In this document: positions 46,810-57,490 of the stretch, one piece after another
Layout of the letters: each line of letters opens with the position of its first letter
Numbering within the stretch: position 1 is the stretch's first letter
Origin: Periweissella ghanensis
GTDB taxonomy: Bacteria; Bacillota; Bacilli; Lactobacillales; Lactobacillaceae
Assembly: GCF_918814755.1 (NCBI RefSeq)
Contig: NZ_CAKKNT010000005.1
Coordinates: 35,966 to 99,965, forward strand
Length of the DNA: 64,000 nt
Direction: 5' to 3'
Program-made: the position numbers and the translations under genes
Notes under the pieces: model-generated
What the model saw: the letters and a program-made list of their open reading frames with translations, nothing else
What the model was told of the DNA's origin: nothing
The model's database searches: none

Positions 46810-46838
46810 TTGACTATTCGGTTTGTAGCAATTATACT
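46810..46838 (+). promoter_or_regulatory. tRNA-Arg promoter
   Basis: TTGACT, 17-bp spacer, TATACT, 12 bp before the tRNA. Confidence 0.8.
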
Positions 46839-46850
46839 TTTAAGTATTGT

Positions 46851-46924
46851 GTCGGGCTAGCTCAGCTGGATAGAGCAACAGTCTTCTAAACTGTAGGTCA
46901 TGGGTTCGAATCCCATGCTCGACA
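46851..46924 (+). tRNA. tRNA-Arg (anticodon TCT)
   Basis: 74-nt cloverleaf including discriminator A: acceptor GTCGGGC/GCTCGAC, D-arm GCTC/GAGC, anticodon stem ACAGT/ACTGT with loop CTTCTAA (anticodon TCT, codons AGA/AGG), T-arm ATGGG-TTCGAAT-CCCAT. CCA not encoded. It has its own promoter and terminator. The 420-bp gap around it holds nothing else I can support apart from the ileS terminator. Confidence 0.96.
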
Positions 46925-46941
46925 TCATATCAACCGGGCTA

Positions 46942-46978
46942 AAAACCACAGCGTGTTATAAACATGCTGTGGTTTTTA
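46942..46978 (+). terminator. tRNA-Arg terminator
   Basis: AAAAACCACAGC(G)TGTT pairs imperfectly with AACATGCTGTGGTTTTT, followed by ATTTTAA. Confidence 0.85.
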
Positions 46979-47033
46979 TTTTAAGAGCGCTATGCTAATC
47001 GCGAGATAGCCATCCAAGCTATTTGAAATACGA

Positions 47034-47075
47034 AAATAACCCCCTCGAAGCAGAGTGCTTCAAGGGGGTTATTTA
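47034..47075 (-). terminator. ileS terminator
   Basis: AATAACCCCCTTGAAGCA pairs with TGCTTCGAGGGGGTTATT around a short loop on the minus strand, about 50 bp past the ileS stop. Confidence 0.88.
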
Positions 47076-47124
47076 GTGTATTTATCGCTAGTAGTCGACT
47101 ACTGTCATGCGCTAGCTTTTAAAA

Positions 47125-49923
47125 TTATTCTTCAAATCCTTCAGCAACAACTTCTGGATAGTATTGACGCACAATATCAGCTTCATGTTTACTCAACATT
47201 GGGAAGGCTGCATCGGCACCTAAATCAGTGTGGTACAAGCGGTCACGGGCACTAACTTCCCCTTCAGCATGGGCCACAACTAACTTAAGACCTTCAATGT
47301 CTTTGGCATCGGCTGGCGCATCAACGCTCGCTGCTAAGTGTAATTGTGATACTAATAACATCACGCGCACATCAACGGCTAAGCTATCAATCAAAGCCTT
47401 TTGATCGTCATCCAAGTAAAGGGTTACCGCTGCTTCAGCTGGCTTACCAATTAACTTTTCATCACGGGCTTCTTCAAGGGCTTTATTAACGTTATCACGT
47501 AAATCACGGAAAGCGGCCCAACGGTTAATTAATTCAGTTGTATCGCCTAAGTCTTCAACAACGGGCATTTCTGACAAGTAACCAAACTCTTCAGTTTCCG
47601 CTGGCAAGTATTCCCAGATTTCTTCACTTGTGTGTGGCAAGATTGGCAAGAGTAACTTAGTTAAGTTTACCAAAGTCTTGTAGATGACTGTTTGCATTGA
47701 ACGACGTTGTAAGCCATCTGGTGCTTCAACGTAAACAACATCTTTAGCGTAATCTAAGTAGTAAGCTGATAAATCAACGTTAATGAAGTTAAGTAAACGC
47801 TTTGAGAGACTTACAAAGTTATAAGCGTCATAGTCGTTTAATAATTCCGCCGTCAAATTATTAACCAAGGCGTAGAAGTATTGGTCTGATTGTGGCATAT
47901 CAGCAAACGCAATCGCATCCTTAGTGGCATCAAAATCATCCGTATTAGCTAACAAGAAACGCATCGTGTTACGAATCTTACGGTAGGTTTCTGAAGATTG
48001 CTTCAAGATATCCATTGATACCCGTACATCACTGTCAGTATCAACTGAAGCTACCCAAAGGCGGATAATTTCAGCCCCCATTTGCTTAATAACATCGTTT
48101 GGAGAAATAATGTTACCAAGTGATTTTGACATCTTCAAACCTTTACCATCAAGGACAAATCCTTGTGATAATAATGATTTGTATGGGGCCTTACCTGTTA
48201 CAGCCACTGAAGTGATTAATGAAGAGTTAAACCAACCACGGTATTGGTCAGAACCTTCAAGGTACATATCAGCTTGATCAGGTAAGTAGTCACGCGCAGC
48301 CATAACGGCTTGGTGTGATGAACCAGAATCAAACCACACGTCCATAATATCTTCTTCTTTAGTAAAGATACCATTTGGTGAGTGTTCTGAAGTGAAGCCT
48401 TCAGGAAGTAAGTCCTTGGCTTCACGTTCAAACCAAACATTTGAACCAAATTCAGCAAATAAATCAGCTACATGGTTAACTGTTTCTTCAGTAAGAATGG
48501 CTTCACCATCTTCAGCATAGAAGATTGGCAATGGCACACCCCAAACCCGTTGACGTGAAATTACCCAGTCACCACGGTCACGAATCATGTTGTAAAGACG
48601 TGTTTTACCCCATTTTTGCACAAATTCAACATCATCAAGCGAATCAAGAATTTGTTGACGGAATGCTTCAACAGAAGCAAACCATTGTGGCACGGCCCGG
48701 AAAATAACCGGCTTTTTAGTCCGCCAGTCAAATGGGTAACTGTGTGTAATATCTTCTTGTTTTAAAAGCAAGTTTAAATCAGCAAGTTTTTGTAATGAAA
48801 TCGCATTGGCTTTTTCGTAGAAGACGCCTTCAAAATCAGCCCCAGCTTCTTCAGTCATCATACCTTGGTCATCAACTGGTACGGCCACCTCAAGGCCGTA
48901 TTTTTGTCCAACCCAGAAGTCATCTTCCCCAAAACCAGGTGCCGTGTGTACTAAACCAGTTCCGGCATCAAGCGTTACGAAATCACCAAGCATGGTAACA
49001 AGCTTAATATCTTCATAGAATGGGTGTTGGGCGATTACATTTTCAAGGTCGGCCCCTTTGACCGTCTTTTCAATGCTGTATTCATCCCAACCAAAGTTTT
49101 CAGCCGCTTTGGCTACTAAGTCAGTGGCAATCACAAATTTGCGATCATCATTAGCGGGCTTAACTACTGAATATTCGTACTTGGCACCAATCGTAATCCC
49201 ACGTGAACCAGGAATTGTCCAAGGTGTCGTTGTCCAAACAACCATGTATGTATCAGTATCAAGAACTCCTTGACCATCAACAACCTGTTCCGCATAAAAG
49301 GCAGTTGGTGAAGTTACATCGTGATATTCAATTTCACTTTCGGCTAAAGCAGATTCAGATGACCATGACCAGAAAACAGGTTTTTTACCCTTGTAAATGT
49401 AGCCTTTTTTGGCCATTTCACCAAATGTGCGAATTTGAGCGGCTTCAAATTCAGGGTTAAGCGTCAAGTATGGGTTATCCCATTCGGCACTAACTCCTAA
49501 ACGTTTGAAATCAGCCATTTGTGTTTCAACTTGTTCGCGCGCATATTGTTCGGCAAGCTTACGCCATTCAACTTTGCTAAGTTCCTTACGGTTGTGACCA
49601 GCTTTTGTCAATTGTTGTTCAATTGGTAAACCGTGCGTATCCCAACCAGGTACATATGGTGAGTAAAAACCATTCATTGACTTGTAACGAACGATGAAAT
49701 CCTTCGTAATTTTATTTAAAGCGTGACCCATGTGAATGTTCCCATTCGCGTATGGAGGACCATCATGCAACGCAAAACTTGGTTTGCCCTCATTTAATGC
49801 TTGTCGCTTTTCATAGACTTTGTTTTCAAACCAGACGTTTTCACGTTCAAGTTCTTTAGTTGGTAAACTACCGCGCATTGGGAATTTAGTTTTACCAAGA
49901 TTTAAAGTATCTTTAACTTTCAT
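47125..49923 (-). CDS. ileS: isoleucyl-tRNA synthetase, cysteine-free
   Basis: Class I synthetase of 932 residues: HMGH at 65-68 ([11 protein letters not shown]), CP1 editing domain (about 200-400), KMSKS in [10 protein letters not shown] near 597, and the anticodon domain. The C-terminal zinc site of bacterial IleRS, normally CERCW...LCxRC, reads SARDR...LSKHE, and no cysteine occurs anywhere in the protein. T-box-controlled; follows divIVA, the usual Firmicutes order. Confidence 0.97.
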   Translation of the reverse strand: MKVKDTLNLGKTKFPMRGSLPTKELERENVWFENKVYEKRQALNEGKPSFALHDGPPYANGNIHMGHALNKITKDFIVRYKSMNGFYSPYVPGWDTHGLPIEQQLTKAGHNRKELSKVEWRKLAEQYAREQVETQMADFKRLGVSAEWDNPYLTLNPEFEAAQIRTFGEMAKKGYIYKGKKPVFWSWSSESALAESEIEYHDVTSPTAFYAEQVVDGQGVLDTDTYMVVWTTTPWTIPGSRGITIGAKYEYSVVKPANDDRKFVIATDLVAKAAENFGWDEYSIEKTVKGADLENVIAQHPFYEDIKLVTMLGDFVTLDAGTGLVHTAPGFGEDDFWVGQKYGLEVAVPVDDQGMMTEEAGADFEGVFYEKANAISLQKLADLNLLLKQEDITHSYPFDWRTKKPVIFRAVPQWFASVEAFRQQILDSLDDVEFVQKWGKTRLYNMIRDRGDWVISRQRVWGVPLPIFYAEDGEAILTEETVNHVADLFAEFGSNVWFEREAKDLLPEGFTSEHSPNGIFTKEEDIMDVWFDSGSSHQAVMAARDYLPDQADMYLEGSDQYRGWFNSSLITSVAVTGKAPYKSLLSQGFVLDGKGLKMSKSLGNIISPNDVIKQMGAEIIRLWVASVDTDSDVRVSMDILKQSSETYRKIRNTMRFLLANTDDFDATKDAIAFADMPQSDQYFYALVNNLTAELLNDYDAYNFVSLSKRLLNFINVDLSAYYLDYAKDVVYVEAPDGLQRRSMQTVIYKTLVNLTKLLLPILPHTSEEIWEYLPAETEEFGYLSEMPVVEDLGDTTELINRWAAFRDLRDNVNKALEEARDEKLIGKPAEAAVTLYLDDDQKALIDSLAVDVRVMLLVSQLHLAASVDAPADAKDIEGLKLVVAHAEGEVSARDRLYHTDLGADAAFPMLSKHEADIVRQYYPEVVAEGFEE

Positions 49924-49950
49924 CTACATTTCTCCTTATTTTTTATTAAA

Positions 49951-50155
49951 TAAAAACGCCCCTGCGTTCAAATTGAACACAGGGACGACTTTTTTAATCG
50001 TGGTACCACCCTAATTTGGCTAATTTAGCCCTCATTAAAGTATGCAATTGTTAAAATACGAATTGATAATTACAAATAATAGGGCCTACTAAGTTCTCAC
50101 TTTTTCTTAGCTCACTAAAGGATATTATTGGTCATTTGCCTAATTAGGCTTCGTA
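49951..50155 (-). promoter_or_regulatory. T-box riboswitch upstream of ileS
   Basis: Minus strand: T-box core AGGGTGGTACCACGA (about 49999-50013) and terminator GTCCCTGTGTTCAA/TTGAACGCAGGGGC with a T-run (49951-49988). An ATC triplet (plus strand GAT, 50065-50067) is the candidate Ile specifier. The leader starts within a few bases of the divIVA stop, so any dedicated promoter would lie inside divIVA. Confidence 0.92.
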
Positions 50156-50159
50156 TTGG

Positions 50160-50879
50160 TTAGAATTTTTCACCAGGTGTAACTTCTGGCATAACGATAA
50201 ATGTTTGTGGATCTTGATCTGTTGTTGCTTCTGCTTCAACAGCTTCTTCCACGTTTGAGTTTACGCTATCTTCAGCAGGAATGTCAATAACTTTAGGTTC
50301 ATTTTCTGCAAGATATTCGCTCGTAGCTGGCGCGTCTGTAAGGCCCTTTTCAGTTGTGAGGCCGGCCCAGTCTTGGCTGTTAATTAAATCCATTTGTGCT
50401 TGTAAAAGTACTAATGCTTTCGCTTTGAATTCAGCCGTATCACGCTTAATTGCGTCTGTTTCACGTAACATTTTTTCATTTTCGTGAGCAGCGCTAGCTA
50501 ACATTTCATTTGATTTACTTTCCGCATCGGCAAGCATTTGATTTGATTTAGTCAATGCTTCATCAACTAAACGGTGTGCTTCTTCTTGCGCCTTTGACAA
50601 AGTCTTTTTGGCTGATTCATCAGCTGTCCGTTTTAACCGATCAGCGGCTTCTTGGGCAACCAAGATTGATTGCGTAACTGATTGCTTCATTTCTTCAATT
50701 TGCGTATCGTTTGCTTCATAATCTGCAACACGCGTCTTTAATTGTTGATTTTCTTCAATGACCGCTGCAAAATCAGTAATAACTTGGTCTAAGTAATTAT
50801 TAACTTCAGTAGCTTCGTAACCTTTACGACCACTTTTAGTGAATTCTTTATTCTGAATATCAATTGGAGTTAATGCCAT
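50160..50879 (-). CDS. divIVA: cell-division initiation protein DivIVA
   Basis: Curvature-sensing coiled-coil protein that marks poles and septum. 239 residues: the N-terminal membrane-binding domain (MALTPIDIQNKEFTKSGRKGYEATEVNNYLDQV pattern, about 1-60), a long coiled coil (60-170) and an acidic tail. Last gene of the division cluster before the ileS leader. Confidence 0.95.
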   Translation of the reverse strand: MALTPIDIQNKEFTKSGRKGYEATEVNNYLDQVITDFAAVIEENQQLKTRVADYEANDTQIEEMKQSVTQSILVAQEAADRLKRTADESAKKTLSKAQEEAHRLVDEALTKSNQMLADAESKSNEMLASAAHENEKMLRETDAIKRDTAEFKAKALVLLQAQMDLINSQDWAGLTTEKGLTDAPATSEYLAENEPKVIDIPAEDSVNSNVEEAVEAEATTDQDPQTFIVMPEVTPGEKF

Positions 50880-50889
50880 TAATTTTTCC

Positions 50890-51696
50890 TCACTTTTTTT
50901 TATTTTGTATCATTGCAACCGTGATTTTAATTTTTTCTTTTTTCGTTAAACCGTTTACTTCGGTGACTTGTAAACGCCCGAATCCGCGCACGGAAACGAC
51001 ATCATTAATCGCCAATTCATAATCGGGTTTATTCATTTCTCGCCAATTCACCCGCACATTTCCAGCTTCGATATGTTCTTTAATGCGATTACGTGAAAAA
51101 TTAAAGCAAGTTGAGATAACCGTATCTAACCGTAACGAAGCAACGGTAGTTGTCATTGTTTCCCAATCGTCTTGGGGCTGAATAATTTCAGCGAGTGTGA
51201 TTGGGGTTAAATGGACTTTGATTTTACCAATTCGATCAATTTGTAAATCAAAAAATTCAACCATTTTTTGTTCAACAATAAATTGCCACGTTTCATCATT
51301 CCCAACAATATCACCAAAAATATTTCGTTCAATACCTTGATTGGCTAACGTTCCCAAAATTTGATGATGTTTAATTTCGGCAAATTTAACGGGATAAACG
51401 ATTTGTAACGCCTGTAATTCAAAGTCAGCCACTTCAACTTCATGATATGCAGGATAAATTAACATCCGTTGCATTTCCGCATGTAAATAGCCACCATTAC
51501 TAGCATGTTTAAGGTCATCTTCACGATTTACTAACGTTTCGGCAATTAAGCGTTCGCGAGGATTCAAAAAGTGAGTCAAAATTGGTCGATACTCATCATT
51601 TGCTTGGCGAATCCATCCTTGAACTTGCTCTATAAAGCCGATTTCATCGGAACGAAAATGCTGCGTAATTCTTGTATCGTCAATCATTTGACTCAC
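50890..51696 (-). CDS. ylmH: YlmH, S4-domain RNA-binding protein
   Basis: 268 residues with a C-terminal S4 domain (about 180-240, LRLDTVISTCFNFSRNRIKEHIEAGNV). The Bacillus protein acts on stalled ribosomes and shapes division-cluster expression. It lies between ylmG and divIVA with short gaps. Confidence 0.9.
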   Translation of the reverse strand: MSQMIDDTRITQHFRSDEIGFIEQVQGWIRQANDEYRPILTHFLNPRERLIAETLVNREDDLKHASNGGYLHAEMQRMLIYPAYHEVEVADFELQALQIVYPVKFAEIKHHQILGTLANQGIERNIFGDIVGNDETWQFIVEQKMVEFFDLQIDRIGKIKVHLTPITLAEIIQPQDDWETMTTTVASLRLDTVISTCFNFSRNRIKEHIEAGNVRVNWREMNKPDYELAINDVVSVRGFGRLQVTEVNGLTKKEKIKITVAMIQNKKK

Positions 51697-51711
51697 CTTT
51701 CAAAGTACATA

Positions 51712-51981
51712 TTAATTTATTAATAGGCGAAATACAGCAAATAAGCCTTGTTGCGCCATTTCTAGGACAATAATTGCCACTAGTGGAGAAAAGTCAATTC
51801 CTCCGAGGGTTGGAATAAATCGGAAAATATCTAAAAATGGTCGAACTAACCGCGTGATTATTTGACCAAGTTTTGATTGATATGCTCCCGGTAACCAACT
51901 CATTAAAGCATTCGCAATAATCAACCAAGTATAAATTTGGATGATAATATTGATCAGATTTAATACTGTGTATAAGGCCAT
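51712..51981 (-). CDS. ylmG: YggT/YlmG-family membrane protein
   Basis: 89 residues with two hydrophobic segments (about 5-28 and 62-85) flanking GAYQSKLGQIITRLVRPFLDIFR, the family signature. Linked to membrane organisation near the divisome; molecular role unknown. Confidence 0.9.
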   Translation of the reverse strand: MALYTVLNLINIIIQIYTWLIIANALMSWLPGAYQSKLGQIITRLVRPFLDIFRFIPTLGGIDFSPLVAIIVLEMAQQGLFAVFRLLIN

Positions 51982-51999
51982 GCATGTTCTCCCTGAAGG

Positions 52000-52440
52000 T
52001 TAATCATTTAAATGATTAGCCGCTGAAACTTCACCACTAATAACATAATTCGGTGGTGTTACTAAAAAGATTGCATCATCCACACGTTGAATTTCACCAT
52101 TAATTGCAAAAACTGCCCCCGTTAAAAAGTCAACGATTCGCTTTGCTTGCGCGTCATCAATCGTTGAAAAATTAACAATTACGGCTTGATTTGCTAATAA
52201 ATTATCCGTGATTTCTTTAACGTCTGAATATGCTTTGGGGGCAAAAAGGACAATTTTACGATTATCATCACCGTTTAACCCACGCTTTTCATCCATTGAT
52301 ACGACATTTTGGCGACGAACACGAGGAGCTTCATGCTTAGCAGTATTAACTGGTTCAGGGCCTGGTTCAAAGTTCTCCCGCATAGGTTCATCATCGAAGT
52401 CGTCACCTAAATTAAAAAAGTTTCGTAAATTAATTGCCAT
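52000..52440 (-). CDS. sepF: cell-division protein SepF
   Basis: Membrane tether that bundles FtsZ. 146 residues: amphipathic N-terminus (MAINLRNFFNLGDDFDDEP), linker and the SepF core (about 60-140, FAPKAYSDVKEITDNLLANQAVIVNF). ylmE, often between ftsZ and sepF, is absent. Confidence 0.94.
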   Translation of the reverse strand: MAINLRNFFNLGDDFDDEPMRENFEPGPEPVNTAKHEAPRVRRQNVVSMDEKRGLNGDDNRKIVLFAPKAYSDVKEITDNLLANQAVIVNFSTIDDAQAKRIVDFLTGAVFAINGEIQRVDDAIFLVTPPNYVISGEVSAANHLND

Positions 52441-52463
52441 TGCTTCTCCTGTCCGTTTCTAAA

Positions 52464-53735
52464 TTACTTACGCCGTTTAAAGAATACTGGTGTACTCAAA
52501 TCACCTTCATCGTTATCATCGTTTTGTGATGGTGCATCATTAGTATTAAACACCTTAAATTCAGGTTTTTCAATTCCTGAGAATTGGTTATTTGCTTCAG
52601 GATCATCTAATACTGAACGAGATTGTAAATCATTCCAACCTTCAAAGCGATCTTGGCTCACTGGTGCTGATTGCATTGGTTGAGTTGGTTCAGCAGCTTG
52701 CACACTTTCAGTTGGCTTAGCTTCTGGTTGCGTTGGGCGTTCAAAAACTGAAACTGGTTTTTGAGCCGTTACTTGCTTGCCATTTTCGATACCAGTTGCA
52801 ATTACTGTTACGCGAACTTCTTCGTTCATTTCCATATCAATTGATGTTCCAAAGATAATGTTCACTTCAGTACCGGCAGCTTGGGCCACAACATCAGAAG
52901 CTGATTGTGCTTCGTAAAGTGACATGTCTGGTCCACCAGTAATGTTAAGTAAGACTTGTTCGGCACCCGCAATTTCAGCTTCAAGCAATGGTGAAGAAAT
53001 CGCTTTTTTAGTAGCTTCAGAAGCTCGGTTTTCACCATTTGAAGCTCCAATCCCCATCAAAGCAGTTCCTTGATTTGACATCACTGTTTTAACGTCGGCA
53101 AAGTCAAGGTTGATGAATCCAGGGTTCATGATCAAGTCAGAAATCCCTTGAACCCCTTGACGAAGTACGTTATCAGCTTCTTTAAAGGCTTCCATCATTG
53201 GCGCTTTTTTATCAACAATTTCCAATAAACGGTTATTGGCAATCACAATCAAAGTATCAACGTTTTCTTTTAATTTTGATAACCCTTCAGCCGCATATCG
53301 GCCACGACGAGGTCCTTCAAAAGTAAATGGGCGCGTTACAACCCCAACTGTCAAGGCCCCTTGTTCCTTGGCAATGCGTGCAACTACTGGGGCAGCACCG
53401 TTACCAGTACCACCACCCATTCCGGCAGTAACAAAGACCATGTCGGCACCAGCAAGGGCTTCAGCAATATCTTGTTCAGATTCTTGTGCTGCTTTAGTAC
53501 CGACTTCAGGGTTTGATCCAGCCCCTAAACCTTTAGTTAGTTTAGGTCCCAATTGGATCTTCGTTTCTGCACGTGAAGCTTCAAGAGCTTGGACGTCAGT
53601 ATTAGCAACTACGAATTCAACTCCTGAAACCCCCTCTTCGATCATGCGGTTAACGGCGTTTGATCCACCACCACCAACACCGATTACTTTGATTTTTGCG
53701 CCGAATTGCTCGGTTTCATCTACCATGAATTCCAT
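52464..53735 (-). CDS. ftsZ: cell-division GTPase FtsZ
   Basis: Tubulin-like protein that forms the division ring. 423 residues: GTP-binding GGGTGNG near 105, synergy loop [11 protein letters not shown] near 205, a long variable linker rich in Gln/Pro (about 315-400) and the C-terminal peptide TPVFFKRRK for FtsA/SepF binding. GGAGG seven bases before ATG. Confidence 0.98.
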   Translation of the reverse strand: MEFMVDETEQFGAKIKVIGVGGGGSNAVNRMIEEGVSGVEFVVANTDVQALEASRAETKIQLGPKLTKGLGAGSNPEVGTKAAQESEQDIAEALAGADMVFVTAGMGGGTGNGAAPVVARIAKEQGALTVGVVTRPFTFEGPRRGRYAAEGLSKLKENVDTLIVIANNRLLEIVDKKAPMMEAFKEADNVLRQGVQGISDLIMNPGFINLDFADVKTVMSNQGTALMGIGASNGENRASEATKKAISSPLLEAEIAGAEQVLLNITGGPDMSLYEAQSASDVVAQAAGTEVNIIFGTSIDMEMNEEVRVTVIATGIENGKQVTAQKPVSVFERPTQPEAKPTESVQAAEPTQPMQSAPVSQDRFEGWNDLQSRSVLDDPEANNQFSGIEKPEFKVFNTNDAPSQNDDNDEGDLSTPVFFKRRK

Positions 53736-53752
53736 GTTTTTTCCTCCAATTT

Positions 53753-55126
53753 TTAGTCAAAGAAATTCGCAATGAAGTTTTTGACTTTGTCTTTCACATT
53801 TTTTTGTGGTTCATGTTGAAAATCATTTTCTTCCATGGCTTGTTCATCAACCATCTTAGTAGATGCTTGATATTTTTCTTCGTTGCCAAAATTTGACGTA
53901 AAGAAACCATGCTTTTTTTCTTTTTCTAGTACTGGTTCATCTTGTTGTGCGGTTGTTAATTGATTACCAAAAATCACTTCTTTAACAACCCGTTCCGTCT
54001 GTGTTTGTGCAGCTGCATAGCGTGCAATCGCAAAACCAGCCATATAACTTGGATGGCGGATTCCAATTTGACTTGGAATTTCAATCCGAACATTCATCCC
54101 AAACATCTGTTGTAACAATTCTGGTACGCCACCCAAGAGTGATGAGCCACCGGTTAAGACGATTCCACCGGGCATTTCCAAGGCTCCTGTTGGTTGGAGC
54201 TGCTTGAAAAGATTTGAAAATATCTGATCAACGCGGGCTTCGATAATTTCTGATAAATACTTTTCAGAAACACGAATTGGTTCACGTTGACCAACACTTT
54301 CAATCAAAAATTCATTTTGTTCGGATGTTAACGTTGAATCAGCACAGCCATAATCGCGCTTGGCTTTATCCGCGTATTCATACGTCGTGTTCAAGACAGT
54401 TGATATATCACGCGTGATATATTCACCGCCTTCTTGATCAACCGTAATAAATTTCAGTTGGTGGTCATGAATAACGGCAGCCGTAGTTTGACCGGCCCCC
54501 ATATCAATTAAAATTGTCCCAAAATCTTGTTCGCCATCATTTAGTGCTGTTCGACCAACTGCTAGAGGGGTTACCACAAATTCACGTAACTTTAAACCAG
54601 CACGTTCAACTGCCATCCGTACATTATGGGTAATTGTTTTAGGACCCGTAAATGCAATCCCGCGCATTTCTAAGCGCACACCAACCATATCGTATGGATC
54701 ACTAATGCCATCAAAGCCATCAACAATGAATTCGGATGGTAAAACATCAATAATTTCACGTTCTGGTGGTAAATTACTAATTAATGCTTGGCGGGCTACT
54801 TCACGAACATCATCATATGAAATTCGCTTAGTATCGTTAACAATCGCTGTCATACCTTGGATTTGTTCAATTTTTAATTGGTTAGCTGGGATTCCGGCCA
54901 CAACCTCGTCTATTTGGATATTTGCTTTTGTTGCTGCTTGTGCAACAGCTGCTTTAATTGCTGCTGCGGTTTCGTTGATATCAACAATCACACCGCGTTT
55001 AACACCCTGTGACGGTACGTTACCAACACCGATAACGTTCACCTGACTAGCTTGTGTTTCAACAACAATTACCTTTATCATTGCTGTTCCAATATCAAGG
55101 CCAACGTAAATTTCATTGTTATGCAT
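53753..55126 (-). CDS. ftsA: cell-division protein FtsA
   Basis: Actin-like membrane tether of FtsZ. 457 residues with phosphate-binding [11 protein letters not shown] near 9 and [13 protein letters not shown] near 205, the SHS2/1C domain, [10 protein letters not shown] near 328, and a C-terminal amphipathic helix ([14 protein letters not shown]). It starts a transcription unit: the upstream gene is separated by 264 bp with a terminator, and divIB, murG and mraY are not adjacent. Confidence 0.97.
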   Translation of the reverse strand: MHNNEIYVGLDIGTAMIKVIVVETQASQVNVIGVGNVPSQGVKRGVIVDINETAAAIKAAVAQAATKANIQIDEVVAGIPANQLKIEQIQGMTAIVNDTKRISYDDVREVARQALISNLPPEREIIDVLPSEFIVDGFDGISDPYDMVGVRLEMRGIAFTGPKTITHNVRMAVERAGLKLREFVVTPLAVGRTALNDGEQDFGTILIDMGAGQTTAAVIHDHQLKFITVDQEGGEYITRDISTVLNTTYEYADKAKRDYGCADSTLTSEQNEFLIESVGQREPIRVSEKYLSEIIEARVDQIFSNLFKQLQPTGALEMPGGIVLTGGSSLLGGVPELLQQMFGMNVRIEIPSQIGIRHPSYMAGFAIARYAAAQTQTERVVKEVIFGNQLTTAQQDEPVLEKEKKHGFFTSNFGNEEKYQASTKMVDEQAMEENDFQHEPQKNVKDKVKNFIANFFD

Positions 55127-55290
55127 CTGAGGTAATCCCCCCTAAGTTCCAACACTTTTAAGTTAAGTTTGTAATATTATATACTGTATAATTTTAGCAT
55201 AGATTTTGCTTTAAATGGACAAAAAATTGTGATATACAGCTATATTTATTGACATTTTTTAAATCGCCGCTTCACCATAATTTATCCATA

Positions 55291-55328
55291 AAAAAAGCGT
55301 ATAGTTCTCTTTTGACTATACGCTTTTT
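55291..55328 (-). terminator. terminator upstream of ftsA
   Basis: AAAAGCGTATAGT/ACTATACGCTTTTTT hairpin, following the YlbL-type protease gene on the minus strand and separating it from ftsA. Confidence 0.92.
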
Positions 55329-55390
55329 CTATTTAATTTTCATCTCAGAGCATCGCTAATTTTATCCATCAATTACCTATTAGTTAATTC

Positions 55391-56428
55391 TTACTGATGT
55401 TGCTCGAGATATTTAATAGCATCCATAAAACTCGTAACGGGGACAACTTTTAAATTCGGGGCATATTTTTTCGCGGTCGCCACCGCCACTTGATAATTAG
55501 TTGCCCCACCATCAATTAATTTGTTAATTTTTGTCGGTGGAATATACGGGGCAAAGAAAATCGTGGCCCCGGCGTTTTTTGCGGCAATGATTTTTTTATC
55601 AATGCCACCAATTTCACCAACTGAACCATCAAGGGAAATTGTTCCCGTACCGGCGATGTTGCGTCCTGCCCGTAAATTTTTACCGGTTAATTGGTCATAA
55701 ATTTGCAAACTAAACATTAATCCACCTGAAGGCCCACCAATTGAACCCGGATCAACTTTAACCGTTGGTGTTGTGCTTACTTGGACATTATCCGCTAACA
55801 CAATGCCCAAGCCAGCGCGGCCACCGATATCAATCAATTTTTGTGTCGTAGTCTTGGTAGCCTTATTACGAATATACGTAACTGTGACTTGGTCATTAGG
55901 TTTCTTAGTTGCTAAATAAGTCTGGTAACCTTTAGCGTTATTAAAGTGCTGACCATTAATTTCAGTCACGGTATCGCCAACTTTTAATGTCTTAGCAAAG
56001 TGTGATTTAGGATTAATATCTGTAATAAAAATACCAATGTATTTTGATGTTACTGGCTTATCCGCCGCTTTAAATGCAACCGCCACGGCTTCACTGATTG
56101 CATTTTGCATATAAAAATTTTGGACTTGATTATACGTGGCATTATCAACGCCACCCGTGATATCTTGTGCTTTATCAATTGATGCATGCGGATCAAAGTG
56201 GGCTGCTAGTAACTTAAATGGAGTTGCTCCAGCTAATTCTACATAGGTAATCATATATTTACCCTTAGCTTTATCAGGATGACCAGCGATACTGACAAAT
56301 GGTTTTAAATCACTTGCCCCTCCTGGGGTTTCAACGTATGCATTGATGGGCCAAAAAAAACCAATCAGTAGGCCGATAACCAAAACAAATGGTAAGCCCC
56401 ATGTAATAATTTTTCGCTTATTTTTCAT
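55391..56428 (-). CDS. ylbL: secreted PDZ/Lon-like serine protease (YlbL/SepM type)
   Basis: Membrane-anchored protease acting outside the cell. 345 residues: membrane segment (about 9-27), PDZ domain (about 130-200, INPKSHFAKTLKVGDTVTEING) and a Lon-type S16 domain with Ser234 (GGPSGGLMFS) and Lys279 (GGIDKK). The homologue SepM processes a signalling peptide in streptococci and YlbL is linked to DNA-damage checkpoint recovery in Bacillus. The substrate here is unknown. Confidence 0.92.
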   Translation of the reverse strand: MKNKRKIITWGLPFVLVIGLLIGFFWPINAYVETPGGASDLKPFVSIAGHPDKAKGKYMITYVELAGATPFKLLAAHFDPHASIDKAQDITGGVDNATYNQVQNFYMQNAISEAVAVAFKAADKPVTSKYIGIFITDINPKSHFAKTLKVGDTVTEINGQHFNNAKGYQTYLATKKPNDQVTVTYIRNKATKTTTQKLIDIGGRAGLGIVLADNVQVSTTPTVKVDPGSIGGPSGGLMFSLQIYDQLTGKNLRAGRNIAGTGTISLDGSVGEIGGIDKKIIAAKNAGATIFFAPYIPPTKINKLIDGGATNYQVAVATAKKYAPNLKVVPVTSFMDAIKYLEQHQ

Positions 56429-56444
56429 GTGTAATCCTCATTAC

Positions 56445-56927
56445 CTACTTGTGGGCGTGCTTAATCTCGAGAGCATCGTTAATTACTTTGGGGACCAATT
56501 TTGAAACATCCCCTCCAAAATGGGCAATTTCCTTAATCATACTTGAAGCAATATTTTGATTTTCATGATGCGCCATCAAAATCACCGTTTCAATGTCTGG
56601 CCGTAAACTCCGATTCATTTCGGCAATATCACGTTCGTATAAATAATCATTCTCATTTCGTAACCCGCGCACTAAATAATTAGCTTGGAGGTTATCCATG
56701 ACATCAACTGTTAAGCCACTGATTTCGATGACATCAACATTTTTAAAGGCCGCCGTTACTTCATGAATCAAAGTAATTTTTTCTGGGGTTGAAAATAATG
56801 GTGTCTTGCTCGTATTCGTTCCAACCCCAACAATTAAGCGGTCAAATAATTTACTGGCTCGCTCAATGATGTCTAGATGACCATTCGTTAATGGGTCAAA
56901 ACTTCCTGGATACAATGCAATTTTCAT
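56445..56927 (-). CDS. coaD: phosphopantetheine adenylyltransferase
   Basis: Fourth step of coenzyme A synthesis. 160 residues with the nucleotidyltransferase motif YPGSFDPLTNGHLDII (6-21), RGLRNENDYLYE near 91 and the closing ISSS-like element here SSMIKEIAHFGG. Between rsmD and ylbL, its usual position. Confidence 0.96.
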   Translation of the reverse strand: MKIALYPGSFDPLTNGHLDIIERASKLFDRLIVGVGTNTSKTPLFSTPEKITLIHEVTAAFKNVDVIEISGLTVDVMDNLQANYLVRGLRNENDYLYERDIAEMNRSLRPDIETVILMAHHENQNIASSMIKEIAHFGGDVSKLVPKVINDALEIKHAHK

Positions 56928-56932
56928 GTGCT

Positions 56933-57490
56933 TTAAATCCCTTCAAATTGATATACGGTCACTTCCGTAATCCCATAATTTTTTTGATTTGTAATTGAAA
57001 AGCCCTTTAAGGTATCATCTAAATCTGCTTTTTGATCAGTTTCAGCAATAATTCGAGCCGCTGGTGCCAATAAATTCAGCTGTACCATTAATTCAATATC
57101 TTGCAAAATTTGTTGTTTGGCATATGGTGGATCTAAAAAAATCAAATCAAACTTAATTCCTTGGCCACTTAATTCTTGTAAGGCGGCACGAGCATCGCGT
57201 TTGGTAACAGTAAAGCGGTTCGGTTGCTTAGTAACCGCGATATTTTCATTAATCGTTTTGATGGCGGCAAATTGTTTATCAACTAAGTAAGCATGGTCAA
57301 TTCCACGTGAAACAGCCTCAATTGATAAACCACCTGAACCAGCGAATAAATCTAGACTATTACCACCATCAAAATATGGTCCAATCATGCTAAACATTGC
57401 TTCTTTAACCTTATCAGTGGTTGGTCGTGTTGCCATGCCAGGCACAGCTTTTAATGGACGGCCCCCAAATTCTCCTGCAATAATTCGCAT
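56933..57490 (-). CDS. rsmD: 16S rRNA (guanine(966)-N2)-methyltransferase
   Basis: 185 residues: DLFAGSGGLSIEAVSRG (SAM motif I, about 46-62) and catalytic DPPYAK near 123. It overlaps ylbG by one base and precedes coaD by 5 bp. Confidence 0.95.
   Translation of the reverse strand: MRIIAGEFGGRPLKAVPGMATRPTTDKVKEAMFSMIGPYFDGGNSLDLFAGSGGLSIEAVSRGIDHAYLVDKQFAAIKTINENIAVTKQPNRFTVTKRDARAALQELSGQGIKFDLIFLDPPYAKQQILQDIELMVQLNLLAPAARIIAETDQKADLDDTLKGFSITNQKNYGITEVTVYQFEGI

Noticed and set aside
53236..53775. 179-codon open frame antisense to ftsZ
   Set aside because: A shadow of the Ala/Gly-rich ftsZ coding sequence; it also runs across the ftsA-ftsZ junction.
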